DNA of 64,000 nt, taken from contig OY756960.1 in the NCBI GenBank assembly GCA_963580455.1, positions 26,967,238 to 27,031,237 on the forward strand. Direction: 5' to 3'. A program made the position numbers and the translations under genes. Shown here one piece after another: positions 49,681-61,950 of the stretch. The notes under the pieces are model-generated. The model had not been told where the DNA came from, made no database searches, and saw nothing but the letters and a program-made list of their open reading frames with translations. The DNA is from Euonymus europaeus (taxonomy: Eukaryota > Streptophyta > Magnoliopsida > Celastrales > Celastraceae). How positions within the stretch are numbered: position 1 is the first letter of the stretch; every line of letters begins with the position of its first letter.

Positions 49681-50371
49681 AGATTGGATCTCTTCCAGAA
49701 GTGTTTTAGTTTCACTTTGAAGACTGCTGCAGATTTCTGGAGAGGTGCCTTCGATCCAGAGATTTCATCACTTCTACAACCAAAGATTGATATTTTCAGG
49801 TTATTCTCTTGATTTTTTAGCTTATTAGTTTGTTTTTATTCTTTTGCAATTTCTTAAGAATTTAACATTTGATCCGAAAGTGTAAAAAAGCACTAAAAAC
49901 TTTGTTAATTAGGAAATGTCTAATGAATAATATTTTGAAGGTTGAATATTCGAAATTTAAGGTGACAGGAGTCTGTTTAATTATTTAAAATTTTAATATT
50001 ATGTAAAATTAGTTTTTAAATAGGTTGTTATCTAATTAGGCGTTTAACTTTTATCATCCTATATGAATAAAATTATACATATGTATATTCCACTTAATTA
50101 CATAAATATACAAATTTTAGATTCTGTGAAATTTTTTTGAGCTCAAATTTATGTCATTTTTTCCATTGAACTTTGCTTTCTATTGGACTTTAAATTCTTA
50201 AATTCAATAAATTAATAGTCAATTACTGCTTAAATTTTAAAAAATTGGTTCATTCTTAGAATAATGTGTTACCTAACTTTGTCATCTCCATGTGTGTGTG
50301 TATGTATATATATATTTCAATGTATGTATATATATATATGTTTGTATATATATGGTGTAACTGTCATTTCC

Positions 50372-50407
<36 letters not shown>

Positions 50408-50461
50408 CCTAACTTTGTCATTTCCATATATACATATATATATATATAGGTGATCAATAAA
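49681..50461 (+). promoter_or_regulatory. Leader region of the CACTA transposase gene
   Basis: Between the subterminal repeats and the transposase ATG. It includes a likely untranslated exon at about 49680-49800 ending AG|GTTATT, AT-rich sequence, and an alternating TA/TG microsatellite at about 50290-50451 that stops right before the start codon. Confidence 0.45.
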
Positions 50462-53400
50462 ATGAATGTGCCTGAGTATCGTTCTTGGATGTACAACCGA
50501 TTAGGACCTAATCGAGTGGGAATTACGCAAGAATTCATTAATGGGGTTGAAGAGTTCCTTGCATTTGCTTCTGCAAATGATTTTCAGTTTCAAAATACGG
50601 GAAAAATACGATGTCCTTGCATTAGGTGTAAATGCAGAAAATATTTGGCATTTGATGATATTAAGCAACACTTGTACAAGAAAGGTTTTCAGGATGGATA
50701 TTATTATTGGACAACTCATGGAGAAGTCATTCCTGAAATGCCTCATGTATCGGTTGTGGAAGAGCAAGCAGATGCTGGTAATTATTATTGGCAAGGAAAT
50801 GATCGTGCTAATTTTGATCCATTCGAGCAGATGGTAATGGATGCTGCTGGTCCATCGGTTGGCGACAGCTTGTTACATGCTAGAAATTACGATCAATATA
50901 TGCCAGAACCTCCTAATCCAGATGCACAAATTTTCTTTGACATGTTGTCTGCTGCCCAAGAACCACTGTGGCCAGGTTGTGAATCGCATTCAGAGTTGTC
51001 AGCTTCAATGAGACTATTGAGTATTAAATCTGACTATAACATGCCCCAAGGATGCTTTGATGAAGTTGCCCATCTTATGAAAGAGACGATGCCATCTGAA
51101 AATCGGATGCCTACAGATTTCTATCAGACCAAGAAGTTGGCATCCAAACTCGGGCTGGGATATCAGCGAATTGATTGTTGTGTGAATGGTTGTATGTTAT
51201 ACTGGAAAGATGATGCATATGAGAAGCAATGTAAATTTTGTCAGGCTGATCGTTATAAAGCTCGGAGAATTGGTCATGGAAATTTTAAAGAGGTTCCGGT
51301 TAAACGGATGTGGTATCTACCACTTATTCCTAGGCTGCAGAGGTTGTTCAGTTCTACTGTTACTGCAAAAGAAATGAGGTGGCATTATGAGCATCAGCAG
51401 GAGTCCGGAGTTCTTTGTCATCCATCTGATGGAGTGGCATGGAAGCAATTTGACGAAAAATATCAAGACTTTGCTTCAGACCCGCGGAATGTAAGGTTAG
51501 GTTTGTGTGCAGATGGTTTCACTCCTTTTGGGCAATCAGGAAAAAATTATTCATGTTGGCCTGTAATTTTGACGCCTTATAATTTACCGCCTGGGATGTG
51601 CATGAAGAGAGAGTTCATGTTCCTGACAGTAATTGTCCCGGGTCCCCAAAATCCAAAAAGCAAAATTGATGTTTATCTACAACCATTGATAGATGAGCTC
51701 AATCAGTTGTGGTGTGAAGGTGTGATAACCTATGATGTATCCTTAAAAGATAATTTTCTTATGAGAGCTGCATTGATGTGGACTATTAATGACTTTCCTG
51801 CCTATGGTATGTTGTCTGGATGGGGGACTGCTGGGAAGTTAGCATGTCCTTACTGCATGCAGAGTTCAAAAGCATTTACCTTGAAGAATGGAAGGAAAAA
51901 TTCATGGTTTGATTGTCACAGACAGTTTTTGCCCATGACACATCCGTTTAGACGGAATAAAGATGCATTTCTTAAAAATCAAACTGAGAGATCAGAACCT
52001 CCACCACATTTGTCTGGTGAAGAAGTGTTAGCTGGACTTTGGAATTTTCCAAAGATTACTGAGACTGGCAGACAATTAGTATTTCCGGGTTATGGACATG
52101 ATCATAATTGGACCAAGAAGAGCATCTTTTGGGATTTGCCTTATTGGCAGGATAATCTGGTCCGACACAACCTCGATGTCATGCATATTGAGAAGAACGT
52201 GTTTGATAACGTTTTCAATACGGTTATGGACGTTAAGGGGAAAACAAAGGATAATGTAAAGGCTAGACTAGATCTTCCATATTATTGCAAACGCAGAGCT
52301 TTGGAGTTGGTGGAAAATGGCAGAGGGAAATCCTTCAAACCTAAGGCAAAATTTTGCCTTACCATGGAGCAAAAAAGAGCAGTGTGTGATTGGGTCTCTA
52401 AGTTGAAATTGCCCGACGGTTATGCTTCAAACCTAGGTAGGTGCGTAGATATGAGAGAAGGAAAATTGTTTGGGATGAAAAGTCATGATTGTCATGTTTT
52501 CATGGAGCGACTACTTCCTATTGCATTCCGGGAATTGCCTGAGTCGATTTGGACAGTACTTACTGAGTTGAGTCAGTTTTGTAGAGATATATGTTCAACT
52601 ACTTTGCGGGAGGATCAATTGATCATCATGGAGGCTAACATTCATGTGATCCTTTGTAAATTGGAGCGTATATTTCCACCATATTTTTTTGACTCTATGG
52701 AACATCTCCTAGTACATCTACCATTCGAAGCAAGGATGGGTGGGCCTGTGCAATACAGATGGATGTATCCTTTTGAAAGGTATTTTTTCATATTTCTTGG
52801 TTATATTAATATATATAATGTGGTAATTTTTTTACTAATACATTTCATTAATCTTTGTATAAGATTCCTACACTTTCTGAAAAAGAAGGTTAAAAATAAA
52901 GCTCGGGTGGAAGGATCTATTTGTGAAGCATATATAGTTGAAGAGACGTCGACTTTTGCTTCGTACTACTTTGAACCACATGTGAGCTCTCGAAGAACCA
53001 GAGTTCCACAAAATGATGATGGTGGAATTTTGAGCTCGGAGTTCCCTATAATATCAATATTCAACCAACCTGGTCGGCTTGCTGGTGAAGCTGGTAGGCG
53101 CTACCTTACCGATCAAGAATACAATGCTGCGACATTGTACATTTTTCTGAATTGTGATATTGTCCAACCTTTTGTCAAGTAAGCTACTCATTTTTGTACT
53201 TACTGATAAATTGTAATGAAATTATTTATACTAACATTATACGTGTTCTAGCTTGTATACAGATTACATTCGAGTGTCAGGGACTATGAATGATGAAGAA
53301 CTCGACTATCAAATTGAGATAGGTTTTGCATCATGGTTCAAAAACTTCGTAAGTATAAAGAATATTATAATAATATGACATAATTTTATTATATGAAATT

Positions 53401-54171
53401 AATAAATGTTATAACACGTTTTTTATTTTATTTTAGGTGCATGATCCACAAAATATGATAACCGATGAACTAGTACGGAACGTGGCATTAGGACCATTGA
53501 GGAGGGTTGACATCTGGAATACATATTACGTTAATGGATACAAATTCGACACTGATAGGTGGAGTGAAGGCAAGTCATCAATCAATAGCGGAGTATGCAT
53601 ACGAGGAACTGATTATGGACAATTGGAGAATGATTACTATGGAATACTGAAAGAGATTGTTCAGTTAGAATTCCCAGGTCTACCAATCAAGAAAATTGTT
53701 CTTTTCAAAGGTGAGTGGTTCGATCCAACTCCTAATCGAGGTACCCGAATTCATAAACATTATGGACTTGTCGATATCAAACGTAGGGGAAGGTACAAGA
53801 AATATGATCCATTTATAATTGCACAACAAGCCGAGCAAGTATACTTTGCTCCTTATCCAGAAGGGATACGTGATCAACAAGATTGGTTGGCTGTGATTAA
53901 GACAAAAGCCAGGAGCACAATTACTGAACAACCCAAGCAAGCGGATGATGCATTTCAAGACAATCTACTTCCGGTTGAGCCAGTTAGAGTTGATACTATC
54001 CAAACTGAGTCCCTAGTTGATAATGAAGTAGAACCTGAGGAAGTTGATGGAGTTACTACATGGCTAATGAATGAGGAGGATATTAACGACGAAGAAGATG
54101 ATGATGAAGAAGAAGAAGAAGAAGAAGAAGAATTTGAGTCAGATGACACTGATAGTGAGGAAGATGGATGA
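50462..54171 (+). CDS. CACTA TNP2-like transposase (TNPD)
   Basis: Four exons, 50462-52779, 52864-53178, 53252-53348, 53437-54171, total 3465 nt and 1154 residues with no break. The start is the ATG of MNVPEYRSWMYNR; an in-frame GTG lies 12 nt upstream. Domains in order: transposase-associated N-terminus (about 5-92) with zinc-ligand-like IRCPCIRCKC; the TNP2/Transposase_21 core (about 220-600), including KLGLGYQRIDCCVNGCMLYW and RHNLDVMHIEKNVFDN; a DUF4218 region (about 655-840; LVHLPFEARMGGPVQYRWMY, spliced into FLHFLKKKVKNKARVEGSI); and a DUF4216 region (about 985-1060; IVLFKGEWFDPTPNRGTR). The C-terminus is a long Glu/Asp tail. It cuts and joins element ends in CACTA transposition. Confidence 0.95.
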
Positions 54172-54436
54172 AAATATGCATGTGTCTTAATTTTATATTC
54201 AATATTACGATGGTTATGTCATTTTAACTTTGCTTAGAATTAGACTTTTATAACTTGCATAAATTTTAGACTTTTATAACTGGCAGAATCCCGCCCCCCA
54301 CTCCCTCCCATTTTTCAGTCAAAGTTAAATTAATTTTTATAATATTTTGTAATATTTCCCAAGACTTTACCCTCCTCTCAAAATTGTCTCTCTCAAAACC
54401 CTTCACCTCTATCTCGTTATCCATGCTCCCAAGCCT

Positions 54437-54575
54437 GTCGTGTGGTTGCTGTTCTGAAGCCATCCCGCACCTCTGTCGCTTGATTGCTGCTCCCAGGCCA
54501 TCCCGCACCTCTGTCGCCTGATTGCTGCTCCCAGGCCATCCCGCACCTCTGTCGCCTGGTTGCTGCTCCCAAGCC
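54437..54575. repeat. 38-bp minisatellite, about 4 units
   Basis: Units start near 54437 (diverged), 54467, 54505 and 54543 and contain GCACCTCTGTCGCCTGATTG followed by CTGCTCCCAGGCCATCCC. The second and third full units differ at one base. Confidence 0.92.
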
Positions 54576-55195
54576 CTTTTGCCGCCTCCACAGTTCTATC
54601 TCAGATTTCAGGTTTGTCTTACCCAAGTCAGGTATGTCTCTTTAATTTCATATTTGTCTCTTTCAAAGTCAAATTGGTTGTGGTTTTCATGAACATCTAT
54701 GTGAACGATTCATGTTTTTCTGTTCAATTGTTGAAAGGCATAAAGGGTCTGTCTCATTCTTCCAATTTGGGGGTTTAACTCATACGAATAGGGTTTCTAT
54801 TATTTAATGTTGCTGGTATTCGAATGGTTCAAAAATTTCTTATGAAGAATGTTTCTGCGTGAGAGATGTTAGATTGTTTTGGTTTCTGGTTGCAATAAGC
54901 TGGTAGGTATAGTCTTGTTTTGGTTTCTGGTTGCAATTTCATATTGTTTTGGTTTTTGGGTGCTGTCATTAGTTATGTTGTAATTATTGGTGATGTATTA
55001 CATGCATTTTGATCTATATGACACTTTGAAACTGGATTGCCAACTTAGGATGGGTACTGCAGTAAATTTAGTGTAATGCAATAATGCTGGCTTCAAACTC
55101 TGATGTCATAATGGTGATCTTACATAGAGATAAACACATGATAATAATGGAAAGATGGAGGAGAAGGAGGGGGGATTGTTTAGTTGTCATATTTT

Positions 55196-55222
55196 GGGGG
55201 GGGGGGGGGGGGGGGGGCGGGG
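55196..55222 (+). repeat. Poly-G tract (22 G, then CGGGG)
   Basis: Twenty-two consecutive G bases followed by C and four G. It can in principle form a G-quadruplex. Homopolymers of this length are also prone to sequencing and assembly length errors. Confidence 0.95.
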
Positions 55223-55739
55223 CTATATTGCTCTTTTTATATGTTGATGGTCGTAGCTAGATACAGTAAACAAGTTCTCCTATTTAATGGTGGTACATGA
55301 TTGTTGATGAAGGACATGGATTGCCAACTCATGAATGTACTCTTGCACTGTCTCTTATTTAACATAGAATTTCACTTATATCACTGGCTTGAAATGGTTT
55401 AGGTTTTAAACTGCTTGGGGTGTTGGATGGTTTCTAATACGAGTATAAGACAAGTACTCTATATAGAAAACTGCAACAGAGATTTCTCTAATGCAGGTTG
55501 TATGTCTTTTAGATGGCTAGTTTCTACTTTTTCAACTTGAAATTCTGCATGTTTCTTGGATCTTACTAGCTGCTTTGAATAACTCTAGTAAAATTTTCAT
55601 ATGGCATTTGGTTTCTAAAAATTAAATATTATCTGATTTCCATCTTAGTTATTTTTCTTTAAGTGTGCAATACAGTATGCATATAGATAAATATTTTTGT
55701 ATGACCAGTATGCATATCTACCTTTATGATTTGTTGTAG

Positions 55740-57534
55740 ATGGACAGTAGTCAATCTAGTGGTCGTGGTCATACTCTATCTGGTCGTGGTCGAGGTCGAC
55801 ATGGACATGGTAGAGGGAGTTCGTCACCTCAAACCCCATCCCCATCATCGGTAAATTCTGTTCGTCCACCATCTTCGCAGATATTAGCTGATGATATGTG
55901 GACAAGACATCCATCTCCCTTCTATCCGGGACATCAGGCTCCGCCACCCCCCCCTATCCAACCTATGCCACATCCACCCATACACATGTCACGTCCACTC
56001 ACCCATACGTCTCATCCACTGACCCATATGTCACATCCACCGATCCATATTTCGTATGGATATGCACCCGAGCCATACGCACCTGAGACATATGCACCCG
56101 AGACTCAGATACCTGAGACACCAGAGTCTAATGATATACTTGACACCGAGCCTTCACCAGTACGCACTCAGACACATGATGTTGGATCTTCTTCGTCGCA
56201 GAGGATTGGGGTTTGTGACACGGATGGTCGTATGTGGATACGACCTTTTGGTACTTCGTAAGTATATTTTCTAATTGTTTCTATTTAATAATCTTAATTT
56301 ACATGAGTATTTATGTCAGTTATATAATTTTTTTAAAATTTATATTTATCTAGATTTGAGCCCGAGGAAGTTGGTAGGAGGATTACCCAAATTATAAAGG
56401 GTAAGTTTGAAACTCCTGCGACAATATGGAGCGAGACTACTCAGGAGCAGAGAGATTATTATTTTGGAGAGTTCAAGGTAATTATAAAGTATTGTTTAAC
56501 TTGTTTAATTTTATTATTTTGTTTAATTTTTTTTCAATCTTTAATACATGGTAACTATCTTTATTTGATTTTTTTAATTTGCAGAAGAAGTATAAATGGG
56601 ACCCATCATATGACGTAAAAGTAAAGAAACTTTGGGAAGTGAAGAATAAAATTTCTTTTCGGCGTGCGATGCATGGAATTCGGAATGGCATAGACAAAGG
56701 AATATGGGTCCCCGAGAATGTGAAAGCAGAGCTTCAAAGCAAGTGGGCGAACTCGAGTTATGTGTTAAAAAGGGAGCAGGGGAAGAGGAATCGAGCATCT
56801 CAGATTGGGGGTTCCGTCCACACCGGTGGATCCATTTCTGTCACGGGACATCGTTTGCGAATGGTAAATTTTAAATATTTTTATATTTAAATATTTTTAT
56901 CTATTTTACAATATTAGTAAAATTGTCTTCAAATTTAAATTGTAGAAGAAGCATTTGGGCCGTGATCCCACCTTTCGGGAACTATTTGATCGTACCCATC
57001 TGAAAAAGGGTACAAGAGAGTATGTCGATACACGCTCAGCGAGTCTAAATGTAAGTGTTATGTTTTATTATTTTTTAATAATAAAATAATATTAATGTGA
57101 TAATATTTAATGCTATATATTATTTAAATTTTTTGATACAGGATACCATCACTCGGTTGAAGGAAAGGGCATCCTCCAATGGATCGACTTCTGCATCGGG
57201 TGCCGGAGAGTCGCTAGATGATAATGCCTTATACCTTGAGGCGGTTGGCGGGATGAGCGTCAAAGGTCGTGTTTACGGTATTGGATCAGAGGCACGTCGT
57301 CTGCGTGACACTTCTGTCACTAGCGGACCATCTGTTCCTCATACTGATCCGGATGTCGAGCAGTCGATCCAGAGGGCAATTGCTGCAGTGATGGTTCGTG
57401 TCGATTCGCAGCAGGAGACTATAGCTAGATTAGAGAAGGAGCTACAGGTTTTACGACATGATCGACAATTACAGTCTGAGGAGGAGGATGCCGAAGAGGA
57501 AGAGGATGCCGACATCTCTAATGGGGAGGATTAG
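55740..57534 (+). CDS. CACTA second protein (Transposase_24/TNPA-like)
   Basis: Five exons, 55740-56257, 56354-56477, 56585-56863, 56946-57050, 57142-57534, total 1419 nt, 472 residues, all GT-AG and in phase. The N-terminus is Gly/Arg-rich (SGRGRGRHGHGRG), then Pro/His-rich with short repeats of the type THMSHPP and YAPE. The middle carries the plant transposase (Ptta/En/Spm, Transposase_24) pattern: EEVGRRITQIIKGKF, YYFGEFKKKYKWDPSYD, KHLGRDPTFRELFDRTHLKK and EYVDTRSASL. The C-terminus has a likely coiled coil (SQQETIARLEKELQVLRHD) and an acidic tail. Such proteins are thought to bind the subterminal motifs and assist the TNP2-type transposase. Confidence 0.92.
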
Positions 57535-57790
57535 ATGCATGGGAGAACTTTTTTTAATATATTATTATATTTTATGAGAGAACTAATTGTGAATTTAATA
57601 TATAATGATATTTTATGTGAGAACCTTTTTTTGCATTTTAATTCAATGATAATTGTTTGATTATTTTGTTTCCAATTAAATAAAACAAATAAAAAATAAA
57701 AAATAAAATCGGTTAAATTATTAATAATAAATAAATGTTTAAATTAAATAATCTTTTTAAAAATACAAACAAATATTCTAATAAATTTTT
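57535..57790. other. 3' flank of second CACTA gene
   Basis: AT-rich sequence, probably 3' UTR and terminator region. Nothing else seen. Confidence 0.5.
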
Positions 57791-57799
57791 ATTTAATAA

Positions 57800-58192
57800 T
57801 TTTAAAATTTGCGACGGATGGTCCGTCGCAAATAATTAAGTATAAAAACAATAATAAAAATATTTTCAAAAAAATAAATAAATTATATAATGAAATATAT
57901 AATTAGGGACGGATAACTCCGTCGCTAATAACCGTCGAAAGTTAGCGACGGAAAATTCCGTCGCCAAGAATATTTTTAAAAAATAATAAAATAACGTAGG
58001 GACGGAATATTTCCGTCCCTAATATCCGCCCCTAATATTTCCGTCGCAAAAGTCCGTCCCAACATTTTGCGACAGCACTTTTTGGGACGGAAAATTTTCC
58101 ATCCCAAATTCCGTCCCAAATTGGTTTAGGGACGGAAAATGTATGTTTAGGGACGGATATTTCCGTCCCTAAATTCGACTTTTCTTGTAGTG
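57800..58192. repeat. CACTA right subterminal repeats and terminal repeat
   Basis: Dense GCGACGG, GGGACGGA and TCCGTCCCTA words in direct and inverted order, matching the left subterminal set, up to the terminal GTAGTG. Confidence 0.9.
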
Positions 58193-61100
58193 TTAGTAGT
58201 TTTGAATTTTAAAATTTAATTCATAGAAGTCATGACAGGCCTTACATTTTGGAATTATGAAGCCACCGAATAGGAACATAATCGATAAGCAGAAAGGACT
58301 GCAGATTGATGCAATGGATGGATTTCGAATCATGGAAGCTATTAGACGTGACATTGATACCAATACTTGGTGTACAAGGAAAAGAAGCAGCATTTCACGA
58401 AAAAACCTGTCCATTATGCCAAACAATGAGACGTGAAAGAGAGAACAAATCTAAAATGCTGGGCAATGGCAGGAGTATCCTCTTAAGACACACCTTTCTG
58501 TTTCTGGACGGTAGCCAATGCAATAATAGGTAAGAGCTGCCCCAAGAAAAGCATCCAGGAAGGAAAATGGAATATTCAAAATAGCTGTTGAAATGGAATA
58601 AGCCCTTGCGGGATAGAAGTAGAAGTCTCTTTGCTTATAGAAGACTGGCAGTCTTGATACAGTCAAAGATAATTCTGCCATTGCACTACTCATAAGTCTA
58701 ATGAGTGCATAAAACAAGGAACCCATGTCGTAAGTTGCATGGACATTGTCAGTTTTAATCCGAGTGCGTAGCAATATTGTCATTGTTATTGCTGCAACGA
58801 CTACAAGCTGCATGGGAGAAAAAGACACAATCAGAAAGACTGCCGATTTTTAAGATTATATGATACCAGCTGCGTGCCTACTACCTGTGCGGATTTGAAC
58901 ACATAAGCAGACAAGTTGCACTTCACAAGTAGCCATTCTCTTGCCATGCATGCTTTGAACAGTTCCCATTTTCCCACCGAGTATATTTTGAATGCCAAAG
59001 CATCTTTATGGCGCTTTGAGATATTTAAGGGCTTAGAGAATTCTTCATCTAAGAACAGGAGATTCTTTGAACACGTTTACGAAGTTGTCAACAGTTACAT
59101 AATTATGCATTTGGTGTTTATGATACCAATACTGTGCTTGATCTTTCTTCGAAACTACCTGCACAAACAAGTCGCTAGATTATGTCAGCTCAAGGAAAAT
59201 GTTGTCATCGTGCAAGCGAAATGAGCAGGACACACACTTCTTGAAGGAAGTCTGCAATGCCTTTCCGTGATGGACATCTGAAACCACAATGCTCAAAGAA
59301 CTCTAAAACATTATTCCGAGGCCCATGGTATACAATCTTTCCTTCTGCCATCAAGATTATGTCATCAAAGAGGTCAAAGGTCTCAGGTGCTGGCTGAAGA
59401 AGCGCTATCAATGTGGTGCACTCTGTTATGTGCGTCAACTGCTGCAGACAAGTAACAATCTGAAAGGTTGTGGAGCTGTCTAAACCATTTGATATTTCAT
59501 CCATAAAGAGAGCCCTTGTTGGACCAACTATCATTTCCCCTGGCGGCACATAAAATCAAAGTATTATTACAATGCAAGACTTTTCTTTTCCTTTAAATTT
59601 CTATGTAGGCTTGGTACTTGATGCATTGAGAGCGAGTCATATTTTAACCTAACTACATTCCTGCAACGGTGCAAGCAATAAGAGGTATTTGATGATCACT
59701 CTGATGTCTTATTAACTGTAATAAAGATATTCAGCCTGGTATAATTCTTGACAAATTATTTCTGAAGTAAAAAATTCTATAATATGCTACCAGTTGTCAC
59801 CCTTTTCTTCTGCCCACCAGAAATTCCTCCTCTCATTGCATCACCCACAATTGTGTCAGCACAAATATCCAGCCCAAGGATCTAGATGTCAACAAAAGAA
59901 TCATAGAAATTTGTCATCTATTAGAGCGAGATAGAACTTTGATATTGAACAATTGGCTTGACCGCTTGAGAAATCACCTTCAATATATAGTCTGTTTGGA
60001 GACTGCTTTGTAATCCTTCGAGTGACATTGCCTGGTGGTAGAAGTCATCAGTACTGTAAGGATGTTCAGCTTCCAGTGGGCTAATTGCCACTTTTCAAAG
60101 AATCTGATTGGGAAATAGATATGTTCTTTTTGCAAATTGTTTACCTTCATGTATGTGTCTACATCTGGTTCTGGGATAATGCCTGCTTGCTTTTCCCTTC
60201 TGCTGATTTCTTTCATGATATCTACACTGGCATAACAGTTAAAATTAAAAATGACAGAATCACTTGTGAGTATATGATTTAGGGGCAAATCATACCTAAT
60301 CTGCTTCCAAGACCCTGACATCGTGCCGAAAAATCGAGTGTCTCCCTCACAGTCATTTCAGGAGTGTGCTGGTCATATTGACTTATATATGCTGATGTTT
60401 TTTGTGGAACGAACTCATCGAATTTGTAACCATTATAGCTGATTTCTCCAGTTCTCTGAAATCAAACTCCATAAACCTATCGGTAACCATTATGTTTTTT
60501 GCTTGGTTGATAATTTTTGTTGTTTCATTATATTCTCTCTTGTTTTGTCAGCTAAATAAACACTAGTAACTTAATCTCCCGAATCAAGATTTATTAGTGA
60601 GAATGGCATTCAAAATTTCAGGTTGTTTTTTGTTAGGCCTATTAACAAAATGTATAAGAGGAAGGGTAGTAAGGGTAATGTTGTGACACCTGTTTAAAGG
60701 GGATTGGGGCACCTATCTAGATCTTATAGGATCTTATTGTTATTATGTTTTACCAGTACGTTATGTAGTAGTGGAGGTGTGCCTGTTGTTATCTAGTTTT
60801 TGGCATTAATAAACAAAAGGAGGTCTTGGTTCCTCGAAAACTAGAGTATCTAGTTATTGCTTCTCATTTTCTGGTTCTTTATTTGTGTGTTCTTATCATT
60901 TTTACTGCAGGGTTTCTTGAGTAACAGAAAGACCTTGAGACTAGACTTGTGAAGCTTCCCCGCAAGTGTCTGTAACAATGTTGTTTTTCCACAGCCTTGA
61001 GGTCCTAACAATAGAGTCATCCTACGCGGAACATAATGCAAAACTGAGAAATATGATTAAGGTAAGGAAATGCTCCGTATTTGAATGAATTGTAGGGGAT

Positions 61101-61950
61101 AGTTAGAAGAGCTTGTCCTTGGTGATTGTTAATGAAAGAATAACACTGAGCATCAGTACGAACCTTGAGGGTTTGACGATGCCGGTTACGTTGTTGAGAA
61201 TTTTAATCTTGTGAGCTTGAGATTTGCACCCAGTAATATCTGTCAAATTCTGTTCAGTATAGTAAAAAAAATAGAATCAAAACCGGCCTTTCTTTTTCCT
61301 ACAAAAACCCCATCAAACTAAGAGCACATGGTGACTTCATACACATCACATATTATGCCGTAATCATACTTACAGAGAATGCACTTTTAACGCTGTTCCA
61401 AAGACTGGGAAGGGGTTTCCCATGGACTACTCCACATTCTGCTTCAACACACAAATTCTGGTATCTAACTTCCACAGTTGGCAGTTCCAGACCCACTCTG
61501 AAACACGCAAGTTTGCATTAGATACCAAGATTACATAAAATTATAAACTTGTGTAAGCACAAGAGGAGTACAAACTTACTTGTCAATTCTTTCTTTCAAC
61601 TTCTGTAACAACCTGCGATTGTCTTCTTCGACTTTCTGCAAAATTCTATCAATGAAAACTCTCCGTTCTATTGCTCCAAGCCTGGTAAGGTCGACAACCA
61701 TTTTCCCCTCCCCGTCCTTGCCACCTTCATGGTCAGACATTAACGACATTCTCAGTCGTTGGGTCGACAGTAATCTTTCAATTGCTGCCCACTGCAATGC
61801 CTCTTCTTCATCGTCTCCATTTGTGCTTTTCCGATTCAAGGAGGCGCTGCTGTTTCCTTCTACCTCTGTGATTTCACAATCGACGGAGGCACTGGTGCTT
61901 CCTCCTGCGATGGCTAATTCTACCACTCCTAAGGACTCATCATCTGCCAT

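Larger units (their letters stand above)
54172..55739 (+). other. Spacer and probable leader/intron of the second CACTA gene
   Basis: It holds a 38-bp minisatellite (54437-54575), a splice-donor-like AG|GTTTGTC/AG|GTATGTC region near 54610-54632 that may end a leader exon, then intron-like T-rich sequence up to the ATG at 55740, and a 22-base G run. Confidence 0.45.
49274..58192 (+). mobile_element. Complete CACTA (En/Spm) transposon
   Basis: The left end CACTACAACAAAAGGCGATT (49274) and the inverted right end CACTACAAGAAAAGTCGAAT (58192) form the terminal repeats. A 3-bp TTA duplication flanks it (49271-49273 and 58193-58195), as expected for CACTA elements. Both sub-ends are packed with TAGGGACGGAA/TTCCGTCCCTA words. 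Two open, spliced genes lie inside on the plus strand: a TNP2-like transposase and a Transposase_24/TNPA-like protein. Length is 8919 bp. Nothing in the sequence rules out autonomy. It is inserted in an ABCG intron in the opposite transcriptional orientation. Confidence 0.97.
45416..61950 (-). pseudogene. Broken PDR-type (full-size) ABCG transporter gene
   Basis: Twenty-one minus-strand exons are recognisable: 61580-61950, 61374-61497, 61164-61249, 60934-61021, 60296-60455, 60145-60221, 59978-60031, 59791-59881, 59238-59539, 58885-59158, 58494-58807, 58246-58406, 49148-49251, 48918-49071, 48678-48818, 48094-48575, 47468-47758, 46999-47082, 46767-46900, 45746-45917, 45416-45643. NBD1 has Walker A GPQGCGKTT and signature [11 protein letters not shown]2 has [18 protein letters not shown] and FMDEPTSG. 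Breaks: exon 58885-59158 is 274 nt, and its two halves read in different frames with a TGA at 59045-59047; exon 48918-49071 has an in-frame TAA where YWISIGAL is usual. The exon(s) between ..FAELYTES and the HDEQDLANVLGSM exon are missing, about nine residues are lost in the last visible exon, and the C-terminal exon is absent. A CACTA element splits it. Start taken as MADDESLG; an in-frame ATG 33 nt upstream exists. PDR proteins export diverse compounds at the plasma membrane; this copy is unlikely to work. Confidence 0.92.

Noticed and set aside
59040..59060. Micro-intron to rescue the ABCG frameshift
   Set aside because: The only available GT..AG is about 8 bp, far too short for a plant intron; a small deletion explains it better.
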